A program made the position numbers and the translations under genes. The notes beneath the pieces are model-generated. The model ran no database searches, was not told the origin of the DNA, and saw nothing but the letters and a program-made list of their open reading frames with translations. 14,697 bases of DNA from Candidatus Methanophagales archaeon (GTDB lineage: Archaea > Halobacteriota > Syntropharchaeia > Alkanophagales > Methanospirareceae): the NCBI GenBank assembly GCA_030617585.1, contig JAUWVD010000008.1:1-14697 (forward strand), in the 5' to 3' direction. This document shows, one piece after another, positions 1 to 6,009 of the stretch; position 1 is the stretch's first letter, and each line of letters starts with the position of its first letter.

Positions 1-176
1 ATACCCGTGGGTATAAGCTTTATCTCACCGGGTTGAATGAGTATGGGGACCCCAATAGCAGCATATAAATCTAAGCCTGAGGCGTCTTCAGTCTGATAAG
101 CAGGTAGGGGGAAGTTCTTGACTATTTGCTTTACTTTGACCTTTATCTTCGCCGTTTGTGTCTTCGAGTTCTCCAT
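1..176 (-). CDS. dut: dUTP diphosphatase (dUTPase), 5' part, runs off the left edge
   Basis: This is the N-terminal 58 codons of a trimeric-type dUTPase, read on the minus strand from an ATG at 176 to the window edge. dUTPase hydrolyses dUTP to dUMP and diphosphate, which keeps uracil out of DNA and supplies dUMP for thymidylate synthesis. The visible peptide carries family motif 1 (ASGLDLYAA, about residues 33-41) preceded by LPAYQTED, and then the strand ILIQPGEIKLIPTGI that leads to the conserved P-TG turn. The substrate-binding and C-terminal P-loop-like motifs lie outside the window. The family also includes dCTP deaminases, but the LPAY...ASGLDLYA pattern fits dUTPase better. The gene is divergent from mmp3, with 61 bases between the two start codons. 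Confidence 0.85.
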   Translation of the reverse strand, partial: MENSKTQTAKIKVKVKQIVKNFPLPAYQTEDASGLDLYAAIGVPILIQPGEIKLIPTG

Positions 177-194
177 AGATAAATTATGAAACAA

Positions 195-220
195 AAAGGA
201 AAAGTTTAAGAATTAGCTTC
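195..220. promoter_or_regulatory. Compact divergent promoter region between dut and mmp3
   Basis: Only 61 bases separate the dut ATG (176, minus) from the mmp3 ATG (238, plus). The one TATA-like element I see is the near-symmetrical GTTTAAG at 204-210. Its centre (207) lies 31 bases from both start codons. If it served in both directions, both mRNAs would have leaders of about 5-7 bases or none, which is common in archaea. No Shine-Dalgarno is visible before mmp3, in keeping with a leaderless message. The element is weak and the assignment is inference. Confidence 0.35.
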
Positions 221-237
221 ACAATAGATGTAACATT

Positions 238-1779
238 ATGAAAATTACTTTTAATGGCGAGCCTCAAGAAGTTAGAAGCAAGAGGTTAGGTGACATTATC
301 GAAGAGTTAGATGGGGCATACAGGCAAGGCAGCATAATAGGGGTTATCTCCGAGAAAGAGCGAAGCGAATTGAAAAACGAATTTTCATTGAAGACAGCGA
401 AGGGCGAGGCGAGGATAAAGATTGTTAGCGGAAAAGATACAAAAGCTATCTCTTTTTTCCTTGACGTTTATAATAGCTTGTGTGGTGAAAGCGGCAAGAT
501 AGGCTGGAAGAGTGAGGCTATGACCGCTATTGGGCCCTTTAAATCGGATCTAAGTGTTGAAAAAAGTGAGCATAGCTACAAGAAGTGGGATGTCTTTTTT
601 GGATTCGGCGGTTTTGATCCCGGTATGACCTACCTTATGATAAGTAAGCGAGCGCATGAAGCTGCTTATGGTACAGGCTCAGATGCCGTAATTGGAAGAC
701 TAACGAGGGGACGGAGTATTGTCTCTGATTTGGACGAAGGTGATGAAATAGAGAAGATAAACCCTATCGTGACAAAGGCGGAGAGAGTTGGCTTTGTCAC
801 TACGGACATGAATACCGAGATAGAAGAGGGGCAGGAGATATTCACTTATGCAAAAGTGAAACTCCTTCAAGAAGCACCAATGTCTAGTGAACACTTCTTA
901 TCTCTCACGCGAGATGGTACCTTCAACATAGATGATTATACGAATAGTTATTTAGCTTCTGAATCACTAAAAGGGCTTAGTTTACCCATTGAGAATATTC
1001 GGTATCGGTCGAAATATTACCTGACGGTAAGAAATGATGGAGCAGAGAAGGGGAAAGTGTATGCATATAAAGGGAACAGACTACCGCACATATCCCATAA
1101 CGTGTTTGGCGAGATAATCCAGGGCGGGGACTTGATAGATTATGCAAAGCAGGGTGATACTGTTTACACTGTGACAGAGCCGGAGTGGATGATGATGGTG
1201 GGACATACGCAAAAGGAAGTGGAAGCGTTTTTTGAGCGTGAAAACATTGAGCAGGTGAGAGAGGGGAATACAGATGATGACGCGGTAGTTGTAGATCAGT
1301 CACCAGCGTTGACAATGGATATTATGGATATTGGTTCAGTAAGGACAGTTGGTGTCAAAAGTGAGGCGGTACTTGATGTGGAATTATTTCATAAAGAAGC
1401 ACCAAGGACTCTTTGGTATTTCAAAAAGGTTACGGGATTGATTAACAGGCCAATAGGGAACCTGAATGTGCATTTTAGCGTTCCTGGTATGCTGGTTTTA
1501 TTTAAGGGCAGTTCCGAAGAAGCAGGGACACTAGTGCCCGAGAATTTGCCAACAGGGCCAGTTAAAAAGGGCATACTTGGCGTTACAAACATGTCCCGAG
1601 CGAACCGCGGGGTAATGGGTATACGATTGGATGAGAGCAAAGAGTACGGGCCCACGGGCGAGTCCTTCGATGGCGCCAATATGGCTCTCTCATTTCCGTC
1701 ACTTACACCATCAACTATGTCTTTCCTCAGCAAGCTGAAGGAAGGGGATACGATATATGTAAAGGAAAAAGAGAAATAG
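238..1779 (+). CDS. mmp3: Methanogenesis marker protein 3 (UPF0288 family)
   Basis: This 513-residue protein matches, by my recognition, the methanogenesis marker 3 family, which is confined to archaea with methyl-coenzyme M reductase or its alkyl-CoM relatives. As I recall the literature, Mmp3 co-purifies with McrC, Mmp7 and Mmp17 in the ATP-dependent complex that reductively activates the nickel cofactor F430 of methyl-CoM reductase. Older annotations call it a cyclophilin-like isomerase. The first 70 residues (MKITFNGEPQEV...LGDIIEEL) look like a ThiS/MoaD-type beta-grasp domain. The C-terminal third (GILGVTNMSRANRGVMGIRL, then YGPTGESFDGANM) is the most family-like region. There is one cysteine and no membrane segment, so it should be cytoplasmic. 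Length is normal for the family. Its stop codon lies inside a perfect inverted repeat (1774-1808). It is the strongest single clue to a methanogen or ANME lineage. Confidence 0.85.
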   Translation: MKITFNGEPQEVRSKRLGDIIEELDGAYRQGSIIGVISEKERSELKNEFSLKTAKGEARIKIVSGKDTKAISFFLDVYNSLCGESGKIGWKSEAMTAIGPFKSDLSVEKSEHSYKKWDVFFGFGGFDPGMTYLMISKRAHEAAYGTGSDAVIGRLTRGRSIVSDLDEGDEIEKINPIVTKAERVGFVTTDMNTEIEEGQEIFTYAKVKLLQEAPMSSEHFLSLTRDGTFNIDDYTNSYLASESLKGLSLPIENIRYRSKYYLTVRNDGAEKGKVYAYKGNRLPHISHNVFGEIIQGGDLIDYAKQGDTVYTVTEPEWMMMVGHTQKEVEAFFERENIEQVREGNTDDDAVVVDQSPALTMDIMDIGSVRTVGVKSEAVLDVELFHKEAPRTLWYFKKVTGLINRPIGNLNVHFSVPGMLVLFKGSSEEAGTLVPENLPTGPVKKGILGVTNMSRANRGVMGIRLDESKEYGPTGESFDGANMALSFPSLTPSTMSFLSKLKEGDTIYVKEKEK

Positions 1780-1808
1780 CTCAAAATCCTGCGGATTTTG
1801 AGCTATTT
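1774..1808 (+). terminator. Perfect 16-bp inverted repeat enclosing the mmp3 stop codon
   Basis: Bases 1774-1789 and 1793-1808 are exact reverse complements, separated by a 3-base loop (TGC). The left arm starts with the last lysine codon and the TAG stop (1777-1779) of mmp3. The stem is AT-rich and no long T tract follows directly, so it is not a textbook intrinsic terminator. It could end transcription, protect the mRNA 3' end, or be part of a palindromic repeat, since the core CAAAATC/GATTTTG also appears in the hairpin at 8317-8350. Confidence 0.6.
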
Positions 1809-1860
1809 AGTGCAAAGGGTATAATGTAAATTGAAAAATGTAAATAGCACACATTATTGC

Positions 1861-1895
1861 TTGAACTTTGACTTTTGCATTTTTCATTTTGCATT
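1861..1895. repeat. Dispersed AT-rich repeat, copy 1, downstream of tRNA-Met
   Basis: A 35-base segment beginning TTGAACTTTGACTTTTGC recurs at 8391-8425 with only two adjacent mismatches (positions 19-20 of the unit). Copy 1 begins six bases beyond the 3' end of tRNA-Met (1902), reading the tRNA strand. On that strand it contains two AAATGCAAAA words separated by TGA. It is non-coding and lies between mmp3 and the tRNA. It may be an intergenic dispersed repeat of this genome; its function is unknown. Confidence 0.6.
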
Positions 1896-1901
1896 TATTT
1901 A

Positions 1902-1975
1902 TGCCGGGGGCGGGGTTCGGACCCGCGACCTCTGAATTATGAGTTCAGCGCCCTAACCAACTAGGCCACCCCGGC
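1902..1975 (-). tRNA. Elongator tRNA-Met (anticodon CAT)
   Basis: The minus strand folds into a full cloverleaf: acceptor GCCGGGG/CCCCGGC (1975-1969 with 1909-1903), discriminator A at 1902, a D-arm with AGTTGGTT loop, anticodon stem CTGAA/TTCAG around loop CTCATAA, and T-arm GCGGG-TCCGAAC-CCCGC. The anticodon is CAT. The GCCGGGGTGG start resembles archaeal elongator tRNA-Met rather than initiator (AGCGGG...) or CAT-anticodon tRNA-Ile. No intron is seen and CCA is not encoded. The first 15 bases of the tRNA are also the last five codons plus stop of mptA. No good TATA box is visible 25-35 bases upstream, inside mptA, so co-transcription with mptA is plausible. Confidence 0.93.
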
Positions 1976-2923
1976 ATCGCTTTCTTTTAGCTCCCTGCGC
2001 AGATCACCGATAGAAGCAATTCGCTCCGCAACGGCGTCATGCTGATGAATACTCTCCTCGTTTATCTGCTTTATGGATACGATAGAGTCGTCAGGGAGCT
2101 CATTAAATGATTCTACTACTCGCTTCGCCATCGCCCTAACACAATCTTCAACAAACATGGGCGTTTTATGCGCAGTTGCAACGACTTCCGCTTCATCCGG
2201 CCGTTTCAAGATTTCGTATGTTTTTGCACTCATTGATTGCTCTATTATACCTATTATCCGCCCCAGAGGTAGTTTTATATCATCTTTCACTTCCAGGGAT
2301 AATATACCTCTACCTCTTTGGTTATGTGTTGCTATTGGTATAACATCCAAAAAAGTGGCCAGATCCTCTTTGGCCACCCCCCTCTTCGTTAACTCTTCCG
2401 CTGCTTTATCCCTCATTAGTTCCTGTGCACATGGACAGGTGGTTATCCCAACAATTTCTGCACCTATTGTTTTCTTTATTCTCACGTCGCTGTTATCGGT
2501 GCGAAAAGCTTTTGCCTCTGCGAAGATAGTTGCAGGCTCCTGACAGGAAATTTTCATCACAGGCGTTCTTCTTTTTAGCATATATTCACATTTCATACCT
2601 ACTTCGGCGGTAGAAGCGTATTCGTGGAGCTGGAGTACTCTCCTCGCTACTTCACTACATAATTCTTCCACCTCGTATATGGGCATGTTAAGCGCTTCTT
2701 CCAGCACTTCGTACATTGCCTCGAAATTTCTTGACAGGTTTGCACCTTTTATATCGCTTGGAAGGTCCACATAGATATAGAACTCGGATATGAGGATTAC
2801 CGGTCTTTTACCGTTTGGCCTCGCAACCTCTACCAATTTCTTCACGTTATTTACGCCCACCCGCGTCAAGTTTATCTTTATGTCAGGACTGCTCGCTTGC
2901 ACATCCGGCAGGGGTAGTGTCAT
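1961..2923 (-). CDS. mptA: GTP cyclohydrolase IV (MptA), first step of tetrahydromethanopterin synthesis
   Basis: MptA converts GTP to 7,8-dihydro-D-neopterin 2',3'-cyclic phosphate, the first committed step toward tetrahydromethanopterin, using Fe(II). The 320-residue product is typical in length for the COG1469 (FolE2/MptA) family and carries its hallmarks: LPDVQ at the N-terminus, YVDLPSDIKGANLSRNFEA (about 51-69), the metal-site TTCPC (161-165) and THNQRGRG (199-206). Two starts are possible: GTG at 2935 and ATG at 2923. I chose the ATG because MTLPLPDVQ is the usual family start and a GTGAT Shine-Dalgarno-like word lies about 8 bases before it. The gene is divergent from the thioredoxin gene. 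Its last codons lie within tRNA-Met, an unusual 15-base overlap. It implies that the C1 carrier here is H4MPT, not only folate. Confidence 0.92.
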   Translation of the reverse strand: MTLPLPDVQASSPDIKINLTRVGVNNVKKLVEVARPNGKRPVILISEFYIYVDLPSDIKGANLSRNFEAMYEVLEEALNMPIYEVEELCSEVARRVLQLHEYASTAEVGMKCEYMLKRRTPVMKISCQEPATIFAEAKAFRTDNSDVRIKKTIGAEIVGITTCPCAQELMRDKAAEELTKRGVAKEDLATFLDVIPIATHNQRGRGILSLEVKDDIKLPLGRIIGIIEQSMSAKTYEILKRPDEAEVVATAHKTPMFVEDCVRAMAKRVVESFNELPDDSIVSIKQINEESIHQHDAVAERIASIGDLRRELKESDAGVA

Positions 2924-2963
2924 GGTCTTTATCACTTTCTATACCATTAACCTTGTTAAACTT

Positions 2964-2980
2964 ATCTTATATATACTATA
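2964..2980. promoter_or_regulatory. TATA box(es) between mptA and the thioredoxin gene
   Basis: The AT-rich core CTTATATATACTATA (2966-2980) is the clearest archaeal TATA-like sequence in this 60-72 base divergent gap. Toward the plus strand it lies about 25 bases before the thioredoxin ATG (2996), which predicts a leaderless or very short leader. Toward the minus strand it would give mptA a leader of about 20 bases that includes its GTGAT word. Whether one or two boxes are used cannot be told from sequence. Confidence 0.5.
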
Positions 2981-2995
2981 CCGATAAACAGAAAG

Positions 2996-3532
2996 ATGCA
3001 GTTACTAAAAAGGGTAATAGGTCTAATGAGAAGAGGTATAACCGCACTCGTTTTCGCCGCACTGATCATAGCGATGTTAGCTGCTGTGGGCGTAAATGCC
3101 CAATCGGAAATAGAATGGCATGATGATCAAGACGGTATGCAAATTGCAATGTCACAAAACAAACCAACAATGATACTCTTCTCTAGCGCTAGATGCCCTG
3201 CGTGCGCGATGCTGGCGGATGAACTTGTCGATACACGGGTGATTAACATGTCGAAAAATTTCGTGCCTGTTGTCGGCTCAAGAGAGCTTGATAGTCAATA
3301 TGGTATTCGCTACATCCCAGCAATTGTATTCACGAACTCACAGGGAGAAGAGGTATATCGTACAGTTGGCTACCGCGATGCCGATACGCTGGTGCAAGAG
3401 ATGCAGACGGCACTTGAATTAGCTGATTCACCGCAAACGTCACAAAAGCAGACGCCCGGATTTGGTGTGGTGACCGCACTGGTATCGCTCTTTATCTGCG
3501 GGCTTTGGACCCAGAGGAGACATCTGAAATGA
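2996..3532 (+). CDS. Secreted thioredoxin-fold protein with a PGF-CTERM-like anchor
   Basis: This 178-residue protein has a basic N-terminus and hydrophobic segment (about 16-34, ending VNAQS) that fits a Sec signal peptide or anchor. A thioredoxin domain follows with the active site CPAC (Cys67, Cys70, in FSSARCPACAML) and a cis-proline region YIPA (about 107-110). After a short polar linker the C-terminus reads TPGFGVVTALVSLFI, then a hydrophobic stretch, then QRRHLK. A PGF tripeptide, transmembrane helix and basic tail is the layout of the PGF-CTERM archaeosortase signal. The protein therefore probably works outside the membrane in disulfide reduction or exchange. The next gene encodes CcdA and overlaps this stop codon, so CcdA is the likely electron donor. 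Its exact substrate is unknown; cytochrome c maturation is one candidate. Confidence 0.82.
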   Translation: MQLLKRVIGLMRRGITALVFAALIIAMLAAVGVNAQSEIEWHDDQDGMQIAMSQNKPTMILFSSARCPACAMLADELVDTRVINMSKNFVPVVGSRELDSQYGIRYIPAIVFTNSQGEEVYRTVGYRDADTLVQEMQTALELADSPQTSQKQTPGFGVVTALVSLFICGLWTQRRHLK

Positions 3533-4179
3533 TGGGTGCACCGTCACCACTTATCGCTTTCGCCTTTGGCATATTAAGCGTTTTGTCGCCTTGTGTACTT
3601 CCTGTTATCCCGCTAATTGCAGCATATTCAACTAAATCGGGCAAATATATGCCAATTACAATCGTTATCGGGCTATCCGCTTCATTTACTCTGATGGGGG
3701 TGCTTGCTTCTGCCTTTGGATCGGTATTTCAACAATATCAAACTATGCTTTATACAATAGGGGGGGTAGTAATCATATTTTTGGGGCTCTGTATGATCTT
3801 TGATGTAATAGCGCAAAATATCCGCAGGATCATACCAAGTACAGGGCTAAGCCCGAAATTTTCGATGACAAACGCGGGAAGTACCGCGGGAGGTCTTATG
3901 TTCGGTTTTTCACTGGGCATTATCTGGATTCCCTGTGTCGGCCCAATACTAGGTGCGATACTTGCGATTGTGGCTGTGGAGGGCAACATACTCTATGGAG
4001 CCATTCTTTTAGCTATCTATTCGCTTGGATTGGGGATACCGCTACTTGCTATTGCGTATACTTCCCGATTCACATTAAAACCGCTTAATAAGTACAGTGT
4101 GATTATTAAAAAGGTATCGGGAGTCATACTGGTGCTGATAGGGCTGTACATGCTTTTGTTCATGAATGCGAATTTATAG
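3529..4179 (+). CDS. ccdA: CcdA/DsbD-type transmembrane thiol-disulfide carrier
   Basis: This 216-residue polytopic protein with about six hydrophobic helices belongs to the CcdA family, which passes reducing equivalents from cytoplasmic thioredoxin across the membrane. The two signature cysteines sit in LSPCVLPVIP (Cys22) and WIPCVGPILG (Cys136). The open frame begins at a TTG (3505), but I place the start at ATG 3529: it overlaps the upstream TGA stop as ATGA and has GAGGAG at 3514-3519, nine bases before it. This is classic translational coupling with the thioredoxin gene, so the pair is an operon. Homologues in ANME and other archaea with c-type cytochromes are linked to cytochrome c biogenesis. 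Here no haem lyase gene is present in the window to confirm that role. Confidence 0.92.
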   Translation: MMGAPSPLIAFAFGILSVLSPCVLPVIPLIAAYSTKSGKYMPITIVIGLSASFTLMGVLASAFGSVFQQYQTMLYTIGGVVIIFLGLCMIFDVIAQNIRRIIPSTGLSPKFSMTNAGSTAGGLMFGFSLGIIWIPCVGPILGAILAIVAVEGNILYGAILLAIYSLGLGIPLLAIAYTSRFTLKPLNKYSVIIKKVSGVILVLIGLYMLLFMNANL

Positions 4180-4199
4180 GCCAGGGCGAAAAAATAGAA

Positions 4200-4241
4200 A
4201 CTTTTATATAGCTTCCGGTTCTCCAGATAATTAATGGAGGT
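4200..4241 (+). promoter_or_regulatory. Promoter and Shine-Dalgarno of the metV-metF operon
   Basis: CTTTTATATAG at 4201-4211 is a strong archaeal TATA box. A start of transcription about 25 bases downstream would fall near 4232-4236. GGAGGT at 4236-4241 lies about ten bases before the metV ATG (4252) and would be the ribosome binding site, so the leader must be short. The promoter follows the ccdA stop by about 20 bases and separates the redox unit from metVF. Confidence 0.6.
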
Positions 4242-4251
4242 ATAGTATAAT

Positions 4252-5010
4252 ATGATTGCGCAAGAGCAGAAGCCTATGGAAGAGATTTTGGGTTATCTCG
4301 AGGGAAAACAGAAGGTAGTAGTAATGGGTTGTGGTGGATGTGCTACGTTCTATCGTACAGGCGACACAAAAGCGGTAAATGAGATGGCAGAGAATCTCAC
4401 GAAAGAAGGGAAGGATGTGTTCAAAATGCCCCTGCCGTTCAGTATTCAAGCTTGTGATATTGAGAAGAGTGGGGTATGGCTGGAAAAGAACCGAAAAGAG
4501 CTTGAGAATCGCGATGCTCTTTTAGTAATGAGTTGTGGTGATGGTGTGCAAGTAGTGACCGAATACATGGACGAGAAAATGGGGATTGCGAAGTCCGTAA
4601 TACCGGCAAACGATGCAATAGGGCTTGTAGGCGGTGGCCCTAAGAAGTTCAAGGAGACATGCCAGTCATGCGGAATGTGTGAATTAGGCAAAACCGCGGG
4701 TATCTGTCCTTTGACTTCGTGCGGAAAGGGATTGATGAACGGCCCTTGTGGTGGTGTACGAGAGGGAAATAAATGTGAAATAGACGAGAATAAGGACTGT
4801 GCCTGGGTGAAGATATATGAGCGAATGGAGAAACTTGACGAACTCGACAAATTCATAAGTATACGAGACCCACATCAATGGAGTAAAGCGAAGAGACCAC
4901 GCCTGTTCGAGATGGAAGAGCCAGTAAAGATTGATTTGGCTGCCGGTATAGGTGCTATGAAGGGAATGATGGCTGTTACATTCGGTCCGAAGCCAAAGCT
5001 TGATGAGTAA
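4252..5010 (+). CDS. metV: MetV-like zinc/iron-sulfur partner subunit of methylenetetrahydrofolate reductase
   Basis: This 252-residue, cysteine-rich protein matches the methylene-tetrahydrofolate reductase C-terminal family (MTHFR_C, MetV). In acetogens MetV binds MetF and carries zinc and an iron-sulfur cluster for electron delivery to its flavin. I count twelve cysteines: an N-terminal set (27, 30, 68, 95; motif GCGGCATFYRTG near 26-37 and MSCGDGVQ near 93-100) and a C-terminal cluster (137, 140, 143, 152, 157, 166, 175, 183; motifs CQSCGMCELG, GICPLTSCGKG, NGPCGG, NKCEI). The gene is 17 bases upstream of metF, which has a strong ribosome binding site, so the two should be co-expressed as a MetVF complex in the cytoplasm. 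The electron donor (ferredoxin, F420H2, NAD(P)H or another) cannot be read from sequence. Confidence 0.88.
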   Translation: MIAQEQKPMEEILGYLEGKQKVVVMGCGGCATFYRTGDTKAVNEMAENLTKEGKDVFKMPLPFSIQACDIEKSGVWLEKNRKELENRDALLVMSCGDGVQVVTEYMDEKMGIAKSVIPANDAIGLVGGGPKKFKETCQSCGMCELGKTAGICPLTSCGKGLMNGPCGGVREGNKCEIDENKDCAWVKIYERMEKLDELDKFISIRDPHQWSKAKRPRLFEMEEPVKIDLAAGIGAMKGMMAVTFGPKPKLDE

Positions 5011-5021
5011 AGGAGGAGGAT
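5010..5021 (+). promoter_or_regulatory. Strong Shine-Dalgarno before metF
   Basis: The purine run AAAGGAGGAGGA, starting at the metV stop codon, matches the 16S rRNA 3' end very well and lies seven to eight bases before the metF ATG (5028). It supports that start and suggests high translation of metF. Confidence 0.7.
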
Positions 5022-5027
5022 AAAAAA

Positions 5028-5948
5028 ATGGGTGACGAGGTTTATAGTGATTTGATGAGAGAGTTGAAGGCGGGGGAGTACGTCTTCACAGGCGAGTTAG
5101 AGCCGGAGAAAGCGGGAGATGTCAACGAGCCGATTGAGATGGCAAGAGAGTTGGTGGGTATGGTGGTAGCCTGTAACGTGACGGACAATCCGCAGAGTTT
5201 CGCGTATGTTAACAGTATGGCAGCGTCGTATCTAATCCAGAAAGAGACGGGTATGGAATGCGTTTACCAGTTGAGGTGTTCGGACAGGAATCGTATGGCG
5301 CTCCTATCAGACGTGCTTGGCGCAGGCGCCTTAGGATTGAAGAATATCTTAGCGTTAGCGGGCGACCACGTTTCATTGGGTGATACACCAGATGCAAAGC
5401 CGGTATTCGACCTGGACTCAACCACGCTTATAAAGCTGATACGGACGATGGTGGACGAGGGCAAAGACCTTGGTGGTAATGAGATACATAACCCACCGAA
5501 ACTGCATGTAGGCGGTGCTGCGGCACCTGGTGCGGCACATTTAAAGGCGGAAGTGGGAAAAGTGAAGAGAAAGATCAATGCCGGCGTAGAATACCTGCAA
5601 ACTCAGGTCGTTTACTACACGGACGTTCTGGATAAGTTCTTTGACGAGTTGGGTAAAGTAGACGTCCCGATTCTGGTAGGGATATTCCCGGCAAGGACTT
5701 TCGGACAGGCGGATTTCTTCGATAAATATGTTGCGGGTGTGGATGTGCCACCGGATTATCTGGAGGCTATGAGGGCGACGAAAGCGATAAAGGACAAGGA
5801 GAAGAAGAAGGAAGAGGTTGATAGGGTAAACATAGAGTTCTTTACCGGGTTCCTGGAGCATCTAAAAGGAACACCGGCTGCCGGATGTCACATGATGGCT
5901 GTTGGGTATCCCCGGATAATACCACCACTTAAGAAACTAATGGAATAG
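5028..5948 (+). CDS. metF: MetF-type methylenetetrahydrofolate/methylene-H4MPT reductase
   Basis: This 306-residue flavoprotein belongs to the MetF family of TIM barrels with bound FAD, which interconvert methylene and methyl groups on a tetrahydropterin. Family features seen are the substrate-site Glu in FTGELEPEK (about 20-28), the TDNP turn (52-55), QLRCSDRNRMAL (81-92), NILALAGDH (106-114) and QTQVVYYTDVLDKFF in the C-terminal half. In ANME-1 and some relatives MetF is proposed to replace F420-dependent Mer, acting on H4MPT. The mptA gene 2 kb upstream fits that idea, though mer elsewhere in the genome cannot be excluded. A lysine/glutamate-rich stretch (KDKEKKKEE, about 255-263) is a likely surface loop. 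The gene closes the metV-metF operon, with a hairpin directly after its stop. Confidence 0.9.
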   Translation: MGDEVYSDLMRELKAGEYVFTGELEPEKAGDVNEPIEMARELVGMVVACNVTDNPQSFAYVNSMAASYLIQKETGMECVYQLRCSDRNRMALLSDVLGAGALGLKNILALAGDHVSLGDTPDAKPVFDLDSTTLIKLIRTMVDEGKDLGGNEIHNPPKLHVGGAAAPGAAHLKAEVGKVKRKINAGVEYLQTQVVYYTDVLDKFFDELGKVDVPILVGIFPARTFGQADFFDKYVAGVDVPPDYLEAMRATKAIKDKEKKKEEVDRVNIEFFTGFLEHLKGTPAAGCHMMAVGYPRIIPPLKKLME

Positions 5949-5980
5949 AAGAGGTTTGTTTTTTTTACCTCTTTCTCTTT
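5949..5980 (+). terminator. Hairpin with T-rich loop and tail after metF
   Basis: AAGAGGT (5949-5955) pairs with ACCTCTT (5967-5973) around an 11-base T-rich loop, and a pyrimidine-rich stretch follows. It starts at the base after the metF stop. T-rich tracts are sufficient archaeal termination signals, so this most likely ends the metVF transcript. Confidence 0.6.
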
Positions 5981-6009
5981 TATTTATTTATTATTTTTAA
6001 AGTAAGAAC

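Noticed and set aside
977..1315. Long open frame of 112 codons on the strand opposite mmp3
   Set aside because: It lies wholly within mmp3, its product resembles no family and is a composition-driven low-complexity peptide; it is a shadow of the real gene.
1902..1975. tRNA-Met as an integrative element attachment site
   Set aside because: No integrase gene and no duplicated tRNA 3' segment is seen in the window; the adjacent repeat does not match the tRNA sequence.
2073..2543. 156-codon plus-strand frame opposite mptA
   Set aside because: It is antisense to highly conserved MptA motifs, is serine/isoleucine-rich in the manner of antisense frames, and has no ribosome site.
3505..3528. TTG start for CcdA, eight codons upstream
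   Set aside because: The ATG at 3529 has a GAGGAG ribosome site at proper spacing and an ATGA overlap with the upstream stop, and the extra residues are hydrophilic and non-conserved.
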